A stretch of 64,000 bases of DNA from Bacillus sp. FJAT-27916 (GTDB lineage: Bacteria; Bacillota; Bacilli; Bacillales; Pradoshiaceae). Shown here in pieces: positions 1 through 8,740 of this stretch. The stretch is taken from NCBI RefSeq assembly GCF_001183965.1, contig NZ_LFZV01000001.1, positions 3,856,053 to 3,920,052 of the forward strand. The letters are read 5' to 3'. How positions within the stretch are numbered: position 1 is the first letter of the stretch; the number at the start of each line of letters is the position of its first letter. The translations under genes and the position numbers were made by a program. Below the pieces are notes generated by a model. The model had not been told where the DNA came from and did no database searches. It worked only from the letters and a program-made list of their open reading frames with translations.

Positions 1-410
1 CATATTTCTTTCATCCGCCTTTTTCTTCTGTATTCCATACGGCAGGATTGGCATTCGTACACCCACTTAATCTTGTGTACAGTGGGTTTTGCACTTTGGA
101 GTACCGAGCAGAATCGCGGCGATCCGGTTTCCCGGAGCAACCTTTTAAAATCTGCATCTCCATGCTTATACCCTCTTCCGAGCAAGTGAAGATGGTAATG
201 GCATAGCTCATGCTTGATAATCCCTTCAAGCTCTTTCATCCCGAGCTCATCGAGGTATTTGCGGTTGATTTCAATATTATGGCTGGAAAGCAAATAACGT
301 CCGCCAGTCGTCCGAAGCCTTGCATTGAAAAGTGCTTTGTGAAGAAACGGCCTATGGAACTGTTTAATTGAGATATCTTCGACGAGCGCTTGTAATTCTT
401 CTTCCGTCAA
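1..410 (-). CDS. SprT-like zinc metalloprotease-family protein (YdcK), 3' end off the window
   Basis: The reading frame on the minus strand starts at a TTG at 410-408 with an AAGGGGG ribosome site just upstream and runs off the left edge after about 136 residues. It contains the metal-binding motif HELCHYHLH near residue 67 and a C-terminal CQSC pair typical of the SprT zinc ribbon. The B. subtilis homologue YdcK is about 150 residues, so only the last few codons are missing. SprT proteins resemble the proteases that clear DNA-protein crosslinks, but the bacterial member's substrate is not established. The gene is divergent from cmpA, the same arrangement as in B. subtilis. Confidence is high for family, low for function. 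Confidence 0.9.
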   Translation of the reverse strand, partial: MTEEELQALVEDISIKQFHRPFLHKALFNARLRTTGGRYLLSSHNIEINRKYLDELGMKELEGIIKHELCHYHLHLLGRGYKHGDADFKRLLRETGSPRFCSVLQSAKPTVHKIKWVYECQSCRMEYRRKRRMKEI

Positions 411-432
411 CTCAGCTTCCCCCTTCAAATAG

Positions 433-461
433 TATCAAACGAACCCAGTATAACATACACT
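433..461 (+). promoter_or_regulatory. Possible SigE-type promoter for cmpA
   Basis: CATACACT at 454-461 fits the SigE -10 consensus, and GTATCA at 433-438 lies 15 bases upstream as a partial -35. CmpA is made in the mother cell under SigE in B. subtilis, so the match is plausible. The -35 is weak and the call is an inference. Confidence 0.4.
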
Positions 462-493
462 AAACTATCTAATCGGCAAAGGAGGGTTCCTTT

Positions 494-613
494 ATGCCCC
501 TTTGGCTGCAAAATCAAATCCAGCGTGCCTTTTATGAAAAAGACAGCAAGCAAATCCTATTATTGAATCAATGCTGGTATTTCTATAAGAAAAGCATTGC
601 CTCAGAAAGCTAA
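494..613 (+). CDS. cmpA: Cortex morphogenetic protein CmpA
   Basis: A 39-codon frame starts at ATG 494 behind a perfect AAAGGAGG site and ends at TAA 611-613. The product begins MPLWLQNQIQRAFYEKD and contains LLNQCWYFYKK, matching the B. subtilis CmpA pattern (37 residues, LLNQCWYFYRK). CmpA is a small mother-cell protein that, with ClpXP, controls degradation of the coat protein SpoIVA and licenses cortex assembly. Its place between ydcK and tex is conserved. This gene is direct evidence that the organism is an endospore former. It is easily missed by gene finders because of its size. Confidence 0.93.
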   Translation: MPLWLQNQIQRAFYEKDSKQILLLNQCWYFYKKSIASES

Positions 614-634
614 CAAGGCAATGCTTCTTTTATG
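592..634. terminator. Bidirectional terminator between cmpA and tex
   Basis: A perfect 10-bp stem, AAGCATTGCC (592-601) and GGCAATGCTT (617-626), is followed by a T-rich stretch on the plus strand and flanked by A residues on the other side. The 5' arm lies inside the cmpA coding end. It can end both cmpA and the convergent tex. Confidence 0.75.
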
Positions 635-635
635 A

Positions 636-2798
636 TCAAGAGTTCGGTGCAATCATCGTTAGCGCAATACGCTCTTTTGGCACATCCACTTTCTCTACCC
701 AGACAGTGACAACATCTCCTACTGCGACTACATCCATCGGATGCTTTACATAACTGTTTTTCAGCTTTGAAATGTGCACCAGTCCCGCTTGCTTTACGCC
801 AATGTCCACGAAGGCTCCGAAATCTACAACGTTACGGACGGTTCCTTGGAGTTCCATCCCCGCTTTCAAGTCCTCAAGCTTAAGTACATCCTTCTTCAAG
901 AGTGGGGCAGAAAGTTCATCACGCGGATCCCTGGCAGGACGCATTAAAGAGTCCAGGATATCCTGAAGTGTGATTTCACCAACTCCTAATTCCACTGACA
1001 GCGTACGAACATCAACATGCGCCAATGCCTTTCGCAGCTTTTCACTGCCTAGATCATCTGTTGATAGCCCCTGGCTTTTCAGCAGAGAGCGTACTGCCGC
1101 ATAATTCTCAGGGTGAATAGCCGTCCGGTCCAATGGTTCTGCCCCATCCGGCACACGGAGGAATCCGATTGCCTGCTCATATGTCTTCGCTCCCAGACGA
1201 GGAATAGCCTTCAGTTCCTTCCGGTCCGTGAAAGCCCCTTCCTCTTCTCGCTTCTTCACAATATTTTGGGCAACTGTTTTTGAGAGGCCGGCGACGTATT
1301 GGAGAAGGGATGGTGATGCCGTGTTAACATTAACACCAACTTGGTTGACGGCTGTTTCTACGACAAAGGATAAAGATTCATTCAATTTCTTCTCTGAAAC
1401 ATCATGCTGATATTGGCCAACACCGACTGATTTCGGATCGATTTTAACAAGCTCTGCCAGCGGGTCCTGCAGACGGCGGGCGATTGAAACGGCACTTCGC
1501 TCTTCTACTTGAAGTGAAGGGAACTCTTCTCTAGCAATATCTGAAGCTGAGTAGACACTCGCCCCGGCTTCATTGACGATTAAATAATAAATGTCTTTAG
1601 GCTGTCCCTTTAATGTATCGACGATAAATTGCTCAGTTTCACGTGAGGCTGTACCATTCCCAATCGCGACAAGCTCGATTTCATATTCTTTAAGAATCCG
1701 CAAAATCTTTTCCGTTGCTTCCTTTCTTTTTGAAACAGGCGGATGCGGATAGACAACTCCAATCTCCAGCATTTTTCCAGTTTGGTCAACAACGGCAAAT
1801 TTACAACCTGTCCGGTAAGCGGGATCCACTCCCAGCACCATTTTTCCTTTAAGAGGCGGCTGAAGCAATAGGTTGCGAAGGTTCTCAGAGAAGATATGAA
1901 TAGCTTGATCTTCCGCCTTATCGGTGAGCTCATTGCGAATCTCCCGTTCAATGGAAGGCTGGATGAGACGTTTATAGCCGTCTTCAATCGCTTCCTTCAA
2001 GAGATCTTCACATACTGTTTTTCCTTTGATCACTTGGCGTTCGATATAGCTGAGAATTCTATCTACGTCTGCTTTAACGCTGACTCTTAGGACACCCTCC
2101 TTCTCTCCACGATTAAGGGCGAGGATACGATGAGGGACAATCTTTCCAGCTGCTTCCTCGTATTCATAGTACATCTCAAAAATATTCTTCTCGTCTTTCT
2201 CCTCATCCTTCACGACTGATTTAATCATACCGCGTTTGTATGTATCATCCCGGATCCACTTTCGGAAGGCTGGGTTATCTGCGATTATCTCAGCAATGAT
2301 ATCTCTCGCCCCCACTAAGGCTTCCTCAGCGGATTCAACTCCTTTTTCGCTATCGATATAATGCGCTGCCTCCTGAAGCGGGCTGCCGGACACAGGGCAT
2401 GCGATAGCCCACTCAGCAAGCGGCTCAAGTCCTTTTTCCTTCGCGACAGTCGCCTTCGTACGGCGTTTTTGTTTATAAGGACGATATAGATCCTCTATCA
2501 TTTGTAATTTCGTTGCTTGCACAATTTCCTTACGCAGCTCAGGCGTTAATTTCCCCTGTTCTTCAATAATACGCAGGACCTCTTCCTTGCGCTTCTCCAG
2601 ATTGTCCAGGTATGACCATTTCTCCGAGATTGTCCTAATCTGCACCTCATCGAGCGAGCCGGTCATTTCTTTACGGTAACGCGCAATGAAAGGAATGGTA
2701 TTTCCTTCTTCCAGAAGCGTCAGTACATTAGCAGCCTGCTTTTCTTTGACGGAAGCCTGATTGGCTATTAGGCGAATTAGTTCCTCTTTGGATTTCAT
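636..2798 (-). CDS. tex: Tex family RNA-binding transcription accessory protein (YdcI)
   Basis: The 720-residue product has the full Tex layout: an N-terminal helical region, a YqgF/RNase H-like domain around 325-450 (starting KGKMVLGVDPAYRTGCKFA), helix-hairpin-helix segments around 490-560 (VGVNVNTAS, LPQL-like repeats), and a C-terminal S1 domain from about 650 (GTVRNVVDFGAFVDIG, GLVHISKL). Tex binds nucleic acids and influences transcription and, in several pathogens, toxin expression; its exact role in Bacillus is unclear. The start ATG at 2798 follows an AAAGG site. It is monocistronic, convergent with cmpA and downstream of rsbX in the same direction, as in B. subtilis. Confidence 0.95.
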   Translation of the reverse strand: MKSKEELIRLIANQASVKEKQAANVLTLLEEGNTIPFIARYRKEMTGSLDEVQIRTISEKWSYLDNLEKRKEEVLRIIEEQGKLTPELRKEIVQATKLQMIEDLYRPYKQKRRTKATVAKEKGLEPLAEWAIACPVSGSPLQEAAHYIDSEKGVESAEEALVGARDIIAEIIADNPAFRKWIRDDTYKRGMIKSVVKDEEKDEKNIFEMYYEYEEAAGKIVPHRILALNRGEKEGVLRVSVKADVDRILSYIERQVIKGKTVCEDLLKEAIEDGYKRLIQPSIEREIRNELTDKAEDQAIHIFSENLRNLLLQPPLKGKMVLGVDPAYRTGCKFAVVDQTGKMLEIGVVYPHPPVSKRKEATEKILRILKEYEIELVAIGNGTASRETEQFIVDTLKGQPKDIYYLIVNEAGASVYSASDIAREEFPSLQVEERSAVSIARRLQDPLAELVKIDPKSVGVGQYQHDVSEKKLNESLSFVVETAVNQVGVNVNTASPSLLQYVAGLSKTVAQNIVKKREEEGAFTDRKELKAIPRLGAKTYEQAIGFLRVPDGAEPLDRTAIHPENYAAVRSLLKSQGLSTDDLGSEKLRKALAHVDVRTLSVELGVGEITLQDILDSLMRPARDPRDELSAPLLKKDVLKLEDLKAGMELQGTVRNVVDFGAFVDIGVKQAGLVHISKLKNSYVKHPMDVVAVGDVVTVWVEKVDVPKERIALTMIAPNS

Positions 2799-2880
2799 TC
2801 AATCTAACCTTTCTATTAGGGCTTTTCTCTTAATAGTACCACATTCCTTATACTGGAATCACAGGGGGGAGTTCAGACAT

Positions 2881-2917
2881 AAAAAAAGAAGCCTCTTGTT
2901 TCATTCAAGTAGACTTC
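2881..2917 (-). terminator. Terminator of the rsb-sigB operon
   Basis: On the minus strand GAAGTCT pairs with AGGCTTC, and an inner CTTG/CAAG continues the stem; seven T residues follow. The 5' arm is inside the last codons of rsbX, so the operon ends directly after rsbX. Confidence 0.8.
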
Positions 2918-3509
2918 CGAATATAAATGTTATGTCATCTGAGGCAGCTGAATTCGTATGTTCCAGCTGCTTAGCTGATACTTCCAGGGATCCTGAGAGC
3001 CCGAAAAAGTTCTTTGTGCCCCTCATTTCAAACCCATCTGAATGAATCAAGAATCTCGAATTAGGTATATAGGAAAATTCCTGTGTATGAAAATGCTGCT
3101 TCCTCCCAGACATATAGCCTGTCACCGGAAGAGGGTAAACCAATTTGCCGCCATTTGGCGGATAAAGATAAAACCGGATATTCCCAACACAGCTGTAGCG
3201 GAATCTCTTCTCCTTGAAATAAACCTTAAAGATAGCAACTGCCGCTCCCCTCTTCTGAACGAGCACTCGGTTGCACCGATCCATTAATGAGTCCACATCT
3301 TCCTCATGGCAGTCACGAACTACATCAGTCACTGCGCGCGAGGATTCATGAGCAAATTCACCTGACCCTAGACCATCCGCCAATACACAAATGAAATAAT
3401 CATCAGTTGCCAAGAAAAAGTAATCATCCCCACATAAGGCCTTGCCGTTCTTAGACGATTGAGCGGCAATTGCCTCAACCTTGCTATCCCGCAGGATTTC
3501 ATGTTTCAC
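2901..3509 (-). CDS. rsbX: Phosphoserine phosphatase RsbX
   Basis: The product is a 202-residue PP2C-type phosphatase, the normal length for RsbX. The metal-binding aspartates appear in CVLADGLGSGEFA (about residues 43-55) and in the C-terminal segment SDDITFIFGS. RsbX removes phosphate from RsbS and RsbR and so resets the stressosome after stress. Its ATG overlaps the sigB stop by four bases, the usual translational coupling. It is the last gene of the operon. Confidence 0.95.
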   Translation of the reverse strand: MKHEILRDSKVEAIAAQSSKNGKALCGDDYFFLATDDYFICVLADGLGSGEFAHESSRAVTDVVRDCHEEDVDSLMDRCNRVLVQKRGAAVAIFKVYFKEKRFRYSCVGNIRFYLYPPNGGKLVYPLPVTGYMSGRKQHFHTQEFSYIPNSRFLIHSDGFEMRGTKNFFGLSGSLEVSAKQLEHTNSAASDDITFIFGSLLE

Positions 3510-4306
3510 TGAATATACTCCGAGTTCTCAGCGTTAATCGCTTCTTGCAGTTTCTTAATGGCTCTTCTCTGCAAGCGGGATACATGCATTTGCGAGATGC
3601 CAAGCCTGTCGCCAGCCTCTTTCTGACTTAAGTTCTCAAGGTACGTATATTGGATGATTTTCTTCTCCCGGTCACTTAGAACGTGCAAGACCTTCTCAAG
3701 CACCAAGCGTTGATTTACCTTTTCATACCCTTCATCTATATTCCCGAAGATATCTAACAACGTCACGGTGCCTCCATCTGAGTCCGCTTCTATAGAATGG
3801 TCAACAGACAAGGCTTGATAGCTCTTGCTCATCTCCATTGCCTCAAGAACTTCTTCTTCAGAAACATCCAAGTATCTGGCGATCTCTTCTATCTTTGGAG
3901 AACGATGTAATGTTGAGGTTAGTTCTTCTACGGTTGTCTTAATCTTGGGGCCTAGTTCTTTAATTCTGCGCGGCACATGAACACTCCACGTCTTATCACG
4001 TAGAAAGCGTTTAATCTCCCCAATAATAGTCGGAACAGCGAATGCCTCAAAGCTTTTGCCAAAGGAATCATCATACCGGCGAATTGCCCCGAGCAGGCCA
4101 ATCATGCCCACCTGAATGATATCCTCATGATAAGATTTCCCTTTGGAATATTTCCTTGCGATTGTTTCGACTAAACCTTGGTAATGGAGGACGAGTTGAT
4201 TTTGTGCTTCCTGGTCTCCATTCTCTTGATATGCCTTAATCCACTGGGTGACTTGTTCCTTAGTTTGAGCTCTGATTTCTTCGTTAGTTTGAGATTGTCT
4301 CTGCAT
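3506..4306 (-). CDS. sigB: RNA polymerase sigma factor SigB
   Basis: This is the general-stress sigma factor. The 266-residue protein carries region 2 (KGKSYHEDIIQVGMIGLLGAIRRYD, GKSFEAFAVPTIIGEIKRFLRDKTW) and region 4 with the helix-turn-helix LSQKEAGDRLGISQMHVSRL. I chose ATG 4306 (MQRQSQTNE) because GGTGGAG lies six bases upstream and the length then matches the family (262-266); an in-frame ATG at 4330 would add eight odd residues. The start lies inside the end of rsbW, so translation is coupled. SigB is held inactive by RsbW and freed when RsbV is dephosphorylated. Confidence 0.96.
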   Translation of the reverse strand: MQRQSQTNEEIRAQTKEQVTQWIKAYQENGDQEAQNQLVLHYQGLVETIARKYSKGKSYHEDIIQVGMIGLLGAIRRYDDSFGKSFEAFAVPTIIGEIKRFLRDKTWSVHVPRRIKELGPKIKTTVEELTSTLHRSPKIEEIARYLDVSEEEVLEAMEMSKSYQALSVDHSIEADSDGGTVTLLDIFGNIDEGYEKVNQRLVLEKVLHVLSDREKKIIQYTYLENLSQKEAGDRLGISQMHVSRLQRRAIKKLQEAINAENSEYIQ

Positions 4307-4757
4307 CACTCTCCACCTGCTCCCCCTCAAGAAACTTCGTCATGAACACTGTCACACCCTCATTCTGGTGTATTTTAACCTCATCCATGAGCGTCTCAAT
4401 CAGATATAGACCCAATCCTCCTTCTCTTAGAAATTCCACAGACTGGTCTCTCTCGTATGGACCTAATCCTTGTCTTACTTCGTCAAAATTGCAGCTCTGT
4501 CCATTATCAACAACCATCACTTCCAAGCGATCTTCATAAAGGCCGAATCCAATCACTACTTCCCCTTCATTCTTACCTTTATAAGCATGCTGAACAGCAT
4601 TTGTGCAAGCTTCACTTGTCGCAATCTTCAAATCTTCTATACTATCATAGGAAAATCCCATCCGACTGGCGATGCCTGACAGCGTCAATCGCATGATTCC
4701 GATAAATTCTGGTTTGGCCGGTAATTTCATCTCAATGTATTCATATGTCTCAGTCAT
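4284..4757 (-). CDS. rsbW: Anti-sigma-B factor and serine kinase RsbW
   Basis: A 157-residue GHKL-fold kinase. The N box is seen in ATSEACTNAVQHAYK (about 47-61) and the G boxes in VVDNGQSCNFDE and EGGLGLYLIETLMDEV. RsbW binds SigB to block it and phosphorylates RsbV on a serine. It starts by a four-base overlap with rsbV and its end overlaps sigB, so the three proteins of the switch are made in linked amounts. Confidence 0.95.
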   Translation of the reverse strand: MTETYEYIEMKLPAKPEFIGIMRLTLSGIASRMGFSYDSIEDLKIATSEACTNAVQHAYKGKNEGEVVIGFGLYEDRLEVMVVDNGQSCNFDEVRQGLGPYERDQSVEFLREGGLGLYLIETLMDEVKIHQNEGVTVFMTKFLEGEQVESDAETISN

Positions 4758-5086
4758 TGTGCTCCACCCTCTGCATGGCTTTTTATATGGATAATATCAG
4801 CAAGTCCCGTGATTTCAAACAATCTATGCAAGCGTTCGGATAAACCGATGATCTTAAAATCACCATTATGTGCCCTGACGTTCTTAAACAAACCGACAAA
4901 TACGCCCAGCCCCGTGCTGTCCATATAGGATACTTCTGATAAATCGACCACCATTACTACTTTGTCTTTATCAGAGAGCGGGAAAAGCTTCTCCCTTAAA
5001 CGAGGTGCCGTATAGGCATCAATCTCCCCCTTCACGTATACACGAACTTCCGAATTTATATCTTGAACATCAATAGATATATTCAT
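4754..5086 (-). CDS. rsbV: Anti-anti-sigma factor RsbV
   Basis: A 110-residue single STAS domain. The phospho-acceptor serine is in VSYMDSTGLGVFVG (about residues 52-65). Unphosphorylated RsbV traps RsbW and releases SigB. AGGAGAGGGTC lies just before the ATG. It is the first gene after the internal SigB promoter, so rsbV-rsbW-sigB-rsbX are auto-induced. Confidence 0.95.
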   Translation of the reverse strand: MNISIDVQDINSEVRVYVKGEIDAYTAPRLREKLFPLSDKDKVVMVVDLSEVSYMDSTGLGVFVGLFKNVRAHNGDFKIIGLSERLHRLFEITGLADIIHIKSHAEGGAQ

Positions 5087-5131
5087 TAATTGACCCTCTC
5101 CTCAAAAAATATGTCTTTAGCGTTCTTATAA

Positions 5132-5157
5132 ATACCCGTTTTTATCCAATCTAAAAC
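5132..5157 (-). promoter_or_regulatory. SigB-dependent promoter before rsbV
   Basis: On the minus strand GTTTTA (5157-5152), 14 bases of spacer, then GGGTAT (5137-5132) match the SigB consensus GTTTAA-N14-GGGTAT in all but one base. The -35 overlaps the rsbU stop codon. B. subtilis has a SigB promoter at the same place, giving positive feedback on rsbV-rsbW-sigB-rsbX. Confidence 0.9.
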
Positions 5158-6161
5158 TTACGTCGGATAATGATTAACGTAAAGTCATCACGCAGCTGGA
5201 AATGCTGCATTTTTTCAAGCTTCTTAAACAAATTATTTACAATGCACTGCGCATCAAGGTGGATTGATTTTTGGATAAGTTCAACCAATGTATCCCGCTC
5301 GATAAACCCTTCCTTTGTCCGGCATTCCGTTACGCCGTCCGAGAGCAGGATAATCATGTCGCCGACTTCGATTTTCCGCTCATATTGTTTGTATACCGTC
5401 CGTTTGTCCACCCCAAGCAGGAGCCCTCTTGCAGTCAGCTCCGTAAATTTATTTTCTTGATAATCATAGAAGAACCCTGGCTCATGTCCAGCTGATGCAT
5501 ATGTAAAGATATGATTAGAAGGGTCATATAACCCATAAAACATGGTAATAAACATACTGGGGTCCACATTTTGTTCAACCACTCTATTGATGCTCTCAAG
5601 TACACTTGCTGGGGATGTCCGGTGCTCCGGCAGGGAATCCATCGCATATTTAATCATGGACATACACAATGCTGCTGGAATCCCTTTCCCGATAATATCC
5701 GCAATCGCCACAGCAACCCGGTTATGTTCATCCTCTACAAAGTGAAAATAGTCACCGCTCATATGCTTGGCCGGCACACTGATTGCTCCGATATCGAGAT
5801 TATCCACAACCGGAATATTTGTGCCAAGCAAAGTTTGCTGAACATTTGTCGCAATTTCCATTTCACTTTTCAGCTCGCGCTGCTGGTGCCTCAGGCTTTG
5901 GAGCTCACGGAAAGCAACGCCGTATTCAAGCATCACCTCAAGCAGGAAATCGAGTGAATTCATCGCATCGCTCGAAAGGTCAGGGAAGATTTGTTTCAGC
6001 GCATTTTGATGGATACTAATAATCTCTTCTGGTGATACGTCACTTTCCATGGCTGATTTGCTGATTTTCTGACCCAAATATAGAGCCTGTTCCGTCTGCT
6101 CTGCTAAGTACTTCGAGAGAGCATCTCGGTAATCTCTTTCCAAATACTCTCTTTTCGTCAC
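5151..6161 (-). CDS. rsbU: Serine phosphatase RsbU
   Basis: RsbU dephosphorylates RsbV when RsbT binds it, switching SigB on in response to environmental stress. The 336-residue protein has an N-terminal helical RsbT-binding domain (about 1-85, SPEEIISIHQNALKQIFPDL) and a PP2C/SpoIIE phosphatase domain from about 110 with SGDYFHFV, ADIIGKGIPAALCMSM, SAGHEPGF and LLSDGVTECR. The start is GTG 6161, behind GGGGGGAG and 11 bases after the rsbT stop; this gives the B. subtilis length (335). An ATG at 6185 inside rsbT is less likely. Confidence 0.94.
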   Translation of the reverse strand: MTKREYLERDYRDALSKYLAEQTEQALYLGQKISKSAMESDVSPEEIISIHQNALKQIFPDLSSDAMNSLDFLLEVMLEYGVAFRELQSLRHQQRELKSEMEIATNVQQTLLGTNIPVVDNLDIGAISVPAKHMSGDYFHFVEDEHNRVAVAIADIIGKGIPAALCMSMIKYAMDSLPEHRTSPASVLESINRVVEQNVDPSMFITMFYGLYDPSNHIFTYASAGHEPGFFYDYQENKFTELTARGLLLGVDKRTVYKQYERKIEVGDMIILLSDGVTECRTKEGFIERDTLVELIQKSIHLDAQCIVNNLFKKLEKMQHFQLRDDFTLIIIRRKF

Positions 6162-6172
6162 GCATCTCCCCC

Positions 6173-6577
6173 CTATCGAATCCATTTGGTTGTCGTGATT
6201 TTCGTCCCAACTCCCACTTCTGAGTCAATATCAAATTCATCCATCAAACGCTTTACTCCAGGCAGCCCTGCACCTAGTCCGCCTGATGTGGTGTAGCCGT
6301 CCTCCATCACTTTTCTGATATCACTGATACCAGGACCTTTATCTTCTGCTATGATGCGCAAGCCTGTTCTGCCGTTATCCCATAGCTTCTCAATACAGAT
6401 TTCCCCCTGGCCTGCATATAAATAAATGTTTCTCGCCAATTCACTGATCGTGGTGGTGATTCTCGCCTGGTCCACTGTGCCAAACCCTAACTCCTTGGCC
6501 ACATTTCTCCCTACTTGCCGGGCAGCAACAATATCCCACTCATTTAATATTTTTACGTAGGATTGGGTACTCATCAT
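6173..6577 (-). CDS. rsbT: Stressosome kinase RsbT
   Basis: A GHKL serine/threonine kinase of about 134 residues. It phosphorylates RsbR and RsbS, then leaves the stressosome and activates RsbU. The N box is ISELARNIYLYAG and the G boxes are EDKGPGISDI and TSGGLGAGLPGVKRLMDEF, nearly the same as in B. subtilis. The chosen start is ATG 6577 (MMSTQSYVKIL), directly after the rsbS stop; ATG 6574 is equally possible. An ATG at 6628 would lie deep in rsbS and add residues not found in the family. Confidence 0.94.
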   Translation of the reverse strand: MMSTQSYVKILNEWDIVAARQVGRNVAKELGFGTVDQARITTTISELARNIYLYAGQGEICIEKLWDNGRTGLRIIAEDKGPGISDIRKVMEDGYTTSGGLGAGLPGVKRLMDEFDIDSEVGVGTKITTTKWIR

Positions 6578-6578
6578 G

Positions 6579-6941
6579 CTAGTCCCCCAGTTCCTTCTGT
6601 AATTTCTCCAATCCTTTTTCAAGGTCAATTGCCGTCATGACATCAGATAACGTAATGCCAAGCTCGACCAATGTGATGGCGACGGCCGGCTGTATGCCTG
6701 TAATCACCACTTTAGCACCCATCAGCTTCGACATATTAATGACATCCCCTAGAACCTTGGCAATGAACGAATCAATAATCTCGATTGACGTTAAATCGAT
6801 CACGACCCCATTCGCATTGGTTTCATGGATCTTATGTAATAAATCCTCCTGGAATTGAAGAGCTGTCGCATCATCTAATTCCCATTGAATCGAGATTAGC
6901 AGGCAATCATGCAGCTTTAATATTGGAATTCTCATTGTCAC
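6579..6941 (-). CDS. rsbS: Stressosome scaffold and RsbT antagonist RsbS
   Basis: A 120-residue single STAS domain that traps RsbT in the stressosome until phosphorylated. The target serine is in [14 protein letters not shown] (about residue 59). The sequence [22 protein letters not shown] and [22 protein letters not shown] are close to the B. subtilis protein (121 residues). Its start overlaps the rsbR stop by four bases. Confidence 0.95.
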   Translation of the reverse strand: MTMRIPILKLHDCLLISIQWELDDATALQFQEDLLHKIHETNANGVVIDLTSIEIIDSFIAKVLGDVINMSKLMGAKVVITGIQPAVAITLVELGITLSDVMTAIDLEKGLEKLQKELGD

Positions 6942-7768
6942 TCCTCCGTAATCTCTATAATTTTTCTATTCGTAATCTGGAGTGCCGCTTCCACACCCTT
7001 TTTTAGTGTATTTTTTGTAATAATTTCATCTAAATTGATCCCTAAGTTAACAATTGTTTGAGCAATTTCCGGGCGAATCCCTACAAGCATACATTTCGCT
7101 CCGACGAGGCGTACAGCTTCAGCTGCTTGTATAATGTGATGCGCCACCATGGTGTCTACAACAGGCACTCCGGTAATATCAATCAATACAACCTCTGAAC
7201 GGTGTCTAACAGCCCCGCTTAACAAATTCTCCATAATCTGTTTGGCTCGTTCTGTATCAATGGTGCCAATAAGAGGCATAACCGTAATTCCCTCAAAAAC
7301 CGGAATAAGCGGTGCAGAGAGTTCCTGAAGCGCTATACGCTGCAGGGAAACGGTTCTTTCCCAAGTAGATGTATACACATTGATGATTTCATTATTCAAC
7401 GGTGTGATCCATTCATCAAAGTCCAGGACAATCTCCAACTGGTTGTCCTTCGTCATTACGCCCTCTTTCACCATACCTTCTGTGACGACGATATTAAATA
7501 ATTTCATCCCTTCATTTACAAAGGTGAGAGGCCAGCCAAGACGGATAATTTTCTCTGCGAAGTCTCCAAGCTTAGATTGGAATTCTTCGTTTGAGTCCGT
7601 AATATTGGATATCAGCACCTCAATGAACTCATTGCTTGTCCGAACAAATACCTGATCAGATACAACATTGATTACCCGTTCATCCGCATTTTCCTTCATC
7701 TTGTCAACCCAGCTCTGAAGGATGTCCCCTTTATGATCCTGTATATAATTCTGCACAAACTTATTCAT
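6938..7768 (-). CDS. rsbR: Stressosome co-antagonist RsbR
   Basis: The 276-residue protein has a non-heme globin-like N-terminal sensor domain (about 1-140) and a C-terminal STAS domain (about 155-265). The two RsbT target threonines are in [13 protein letters not shown] and [13 protein letters not shown], matching T171 and T205 of B. subtilis RsbRA (274 residues). RsbR and RsbS build the stressosome shell. It opens the operon; the ATG follows AAGGAGG. No extra RsbR paralogue is seen in this window. Confidence 0.94.
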   Translation of the reverse strand: MNKFVQNYIQDHKGDILQSWVDKMKENADERVINVVSDQVFVRTSNEFIEVLISNITDSNEEFQSKLGDFAEKIIRLGWPLTFVNEGMKLFNIVVTEGMVKEGVMTKDNQLEIVLDFDEWITPLNNEIINVYTSTWERTVSLQRIALQELSAPLIPVFEGITVMPLIGTIDTERAKQIMENLLSGAVRHRSEVVLIDITGVPVVDTMVAHHIIQAAEAVRLVGAKCMLVGIRPEIAQTIVNLGINLDEIITKNTLKKGVEAALQITNRKIIEITEE

Positions 7769-7854
7769 TAGTTCCTCCTTAAAGTTATCTAATGCTTAAC
7801 CTCTATGCCAATGACAATATTAATTCGATAATTACAAATGTTCTATATAACCAC

Positions 7855-7883
7855 ATTATAAACACTAGGATGAAAAATGGGAA
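7855..7883 (-). promoter_or_regulatory. Likely SigA promoter of rsbR
   Basis: On the minus strand a perfect TATAAT (7860-7855) is preceded by TTCCCA at a 17-base spacing. It is about 85 bases upstream of the rsbR start. The -35 is only a partial match. Confidence 0.5.
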
Positions 7884-8030
7884 ATCAGAATGCGGGGGCT
7901 TCTTCTAGTCAAAAACATAATTATTTACCCTAAATTTTGAACCACATGCTTTTATTCCCGCTTTTTTTCATTTACTCAAAAAATCCTTATTTTACATATA
8001 ACAGTAATATTTAATCCAAATTTAGGCAAA

Positions 8031-8065
8031 TAAAAAAAGCCATCAAGATTATTCCCTTGATAGCT
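8031..8065 (-). terminator. Terminator after ndoA
   Basis: AGCTATCAAG and CTTGATGGCT form a 10-bp stem (one wobble) with an eight-base loop and seven following T residues on the minus strand. Confidence 0.85.
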
Positions 8066-8103
8066 TTTTACTGCAGAACATAATTGACTGCTGAATATTC
8101 ACT

Positions 8104-8448
8104 TTATAAGTCCACCAGACCAAGACTAATTTGAAGAGCATACACGACTTTTTTCATCATTTCATCGTCTAGCTGCGTAATCTTGTCAGTTAATCGCTGC
8201 TTATCAATTGTCCGAATTTGTTCGAGCAGAATAACAGAATCTCGTTCGAATCCATACTTCTCGGCATCAATTTCTACGTGGGTCGGCAGTTTCGCTTTTT
8301 GTATTTGAGCCGTAATTGCCGCAATGATTACGGTTGGGCTGAATCGATTCCCTATGTCATTTTGAATGACTAGGACAGGCCTGACTCCGCCTTGCTCAGA
8401 TCCTACCACTGGAGACAAATCAGCGAAATATACATCACCACGTTTAAC
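8104..8448 (-). CDS. ndoA: Type II toxin, mRNA interferase NdoA (MazF/EndoA)
   Basis: NdoA cuts single-stranded mRNA (UACAU in B. subtilis). The sequence [31 protein letters not shown] and [13 protein letters not shown] is almost identical to the B. subtilis enzyme. I chose GTG 8448 as start: AAGGG lies seven bases upstream, it gives 114 residues against 116 in B. subtilis, and it avoids overlap with the antitoxin. A GTG at 8466 would add six residues and overlap the antitoxin stop. It lies directly downstream of its antitoxin, in the conserved place before rsbR. Confidence 0.93.
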   Translation of the reverse strand, partial: VKRGDVYFADLSPVVGSEQGGVRPVLVIQNDIGNRFSPTVIIAAITAQIQKAKLPTHVEIDAEKYGFERDSVILLEQIRTIDKQRLTDKITQLDDEMMKKVVYALQISLGLVDL

Positions 8449-8458
8449 ATTTAAACCC

Positions 8459-8740
8459 TTATTCACCGCTGACTAAACGCTCCACAGCATGTTCAGCTTC
8501 ATATTCGGCCTGAAAGGCTTCAGCTGCCATAGTCAAGTTGATATTAGCCATCTCCATATATCCACGGCGCATAGATTCACGAAATTCCTTCTTCTTACGT
8601 TCTTGCAAGTACATCTTCGTTGCTTGATAAATAAATTCGCTTCGATTCACATTTTCTTCTCGCACGTATCCATCCAACTCACTTAGCAAATTTTGGGGCA
8701 AGCGTATTAGAATTTCTGTTGTTGCACTGGACTCAGACAC
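8459..8740 (-). CDS. ndoAI: Antitoxin NdoAI (EndoAI, ribbon-helix-helix)
   Basis: A 93-residue antitoxin with an N-terminal ribbon-helix-helix DNA-binding segment ([18 protein letters not shown]) and the toxin-neutralising tail [19 protein letters not shown]...VERLVSGE, as in B. subtilis EndoAI. GTG 8740 (MSESSATTE) is chosen because GGAGG is nine bases upstream and the start matches the family; the TTG at 8746 is only three bases from the ribosome site. It neutralises NdoA and probably represses its own operon. Confidence 0.92.
   Translation of the reverse strand: MSESSATTEILIRLPQNLLSELDGYVREENVNRSEFIYQATKMYLQERKKKEFRESMRRGYMEMANINLTMAAEAFQAEYEAEHAVERLVSGE

Larger units (their letters stand above)
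7769..8103. other. Gap between ndoA and rsbR
   Basis: This 335-base AT-rich stretch holds the ndoA terminator at its left end and the rsbR promoter at its right. The middle, about 7,885-8,030, shows no gene or clear motif. Confidence 0.6.

Noticed and set aside
11-229. A separate 72-residue protein at the left edge
   Set aside because: This frame lies over the SprT-like gene in another phase; the SprT frame has the HELCHYHLH motif and a proper start.
7900-8030. Possible small RNA in the AT-rich gap before rsbR
   Set aside because: Neither a promoter-terminator pair nor a stable fold apart from the ndoA terminator was found.
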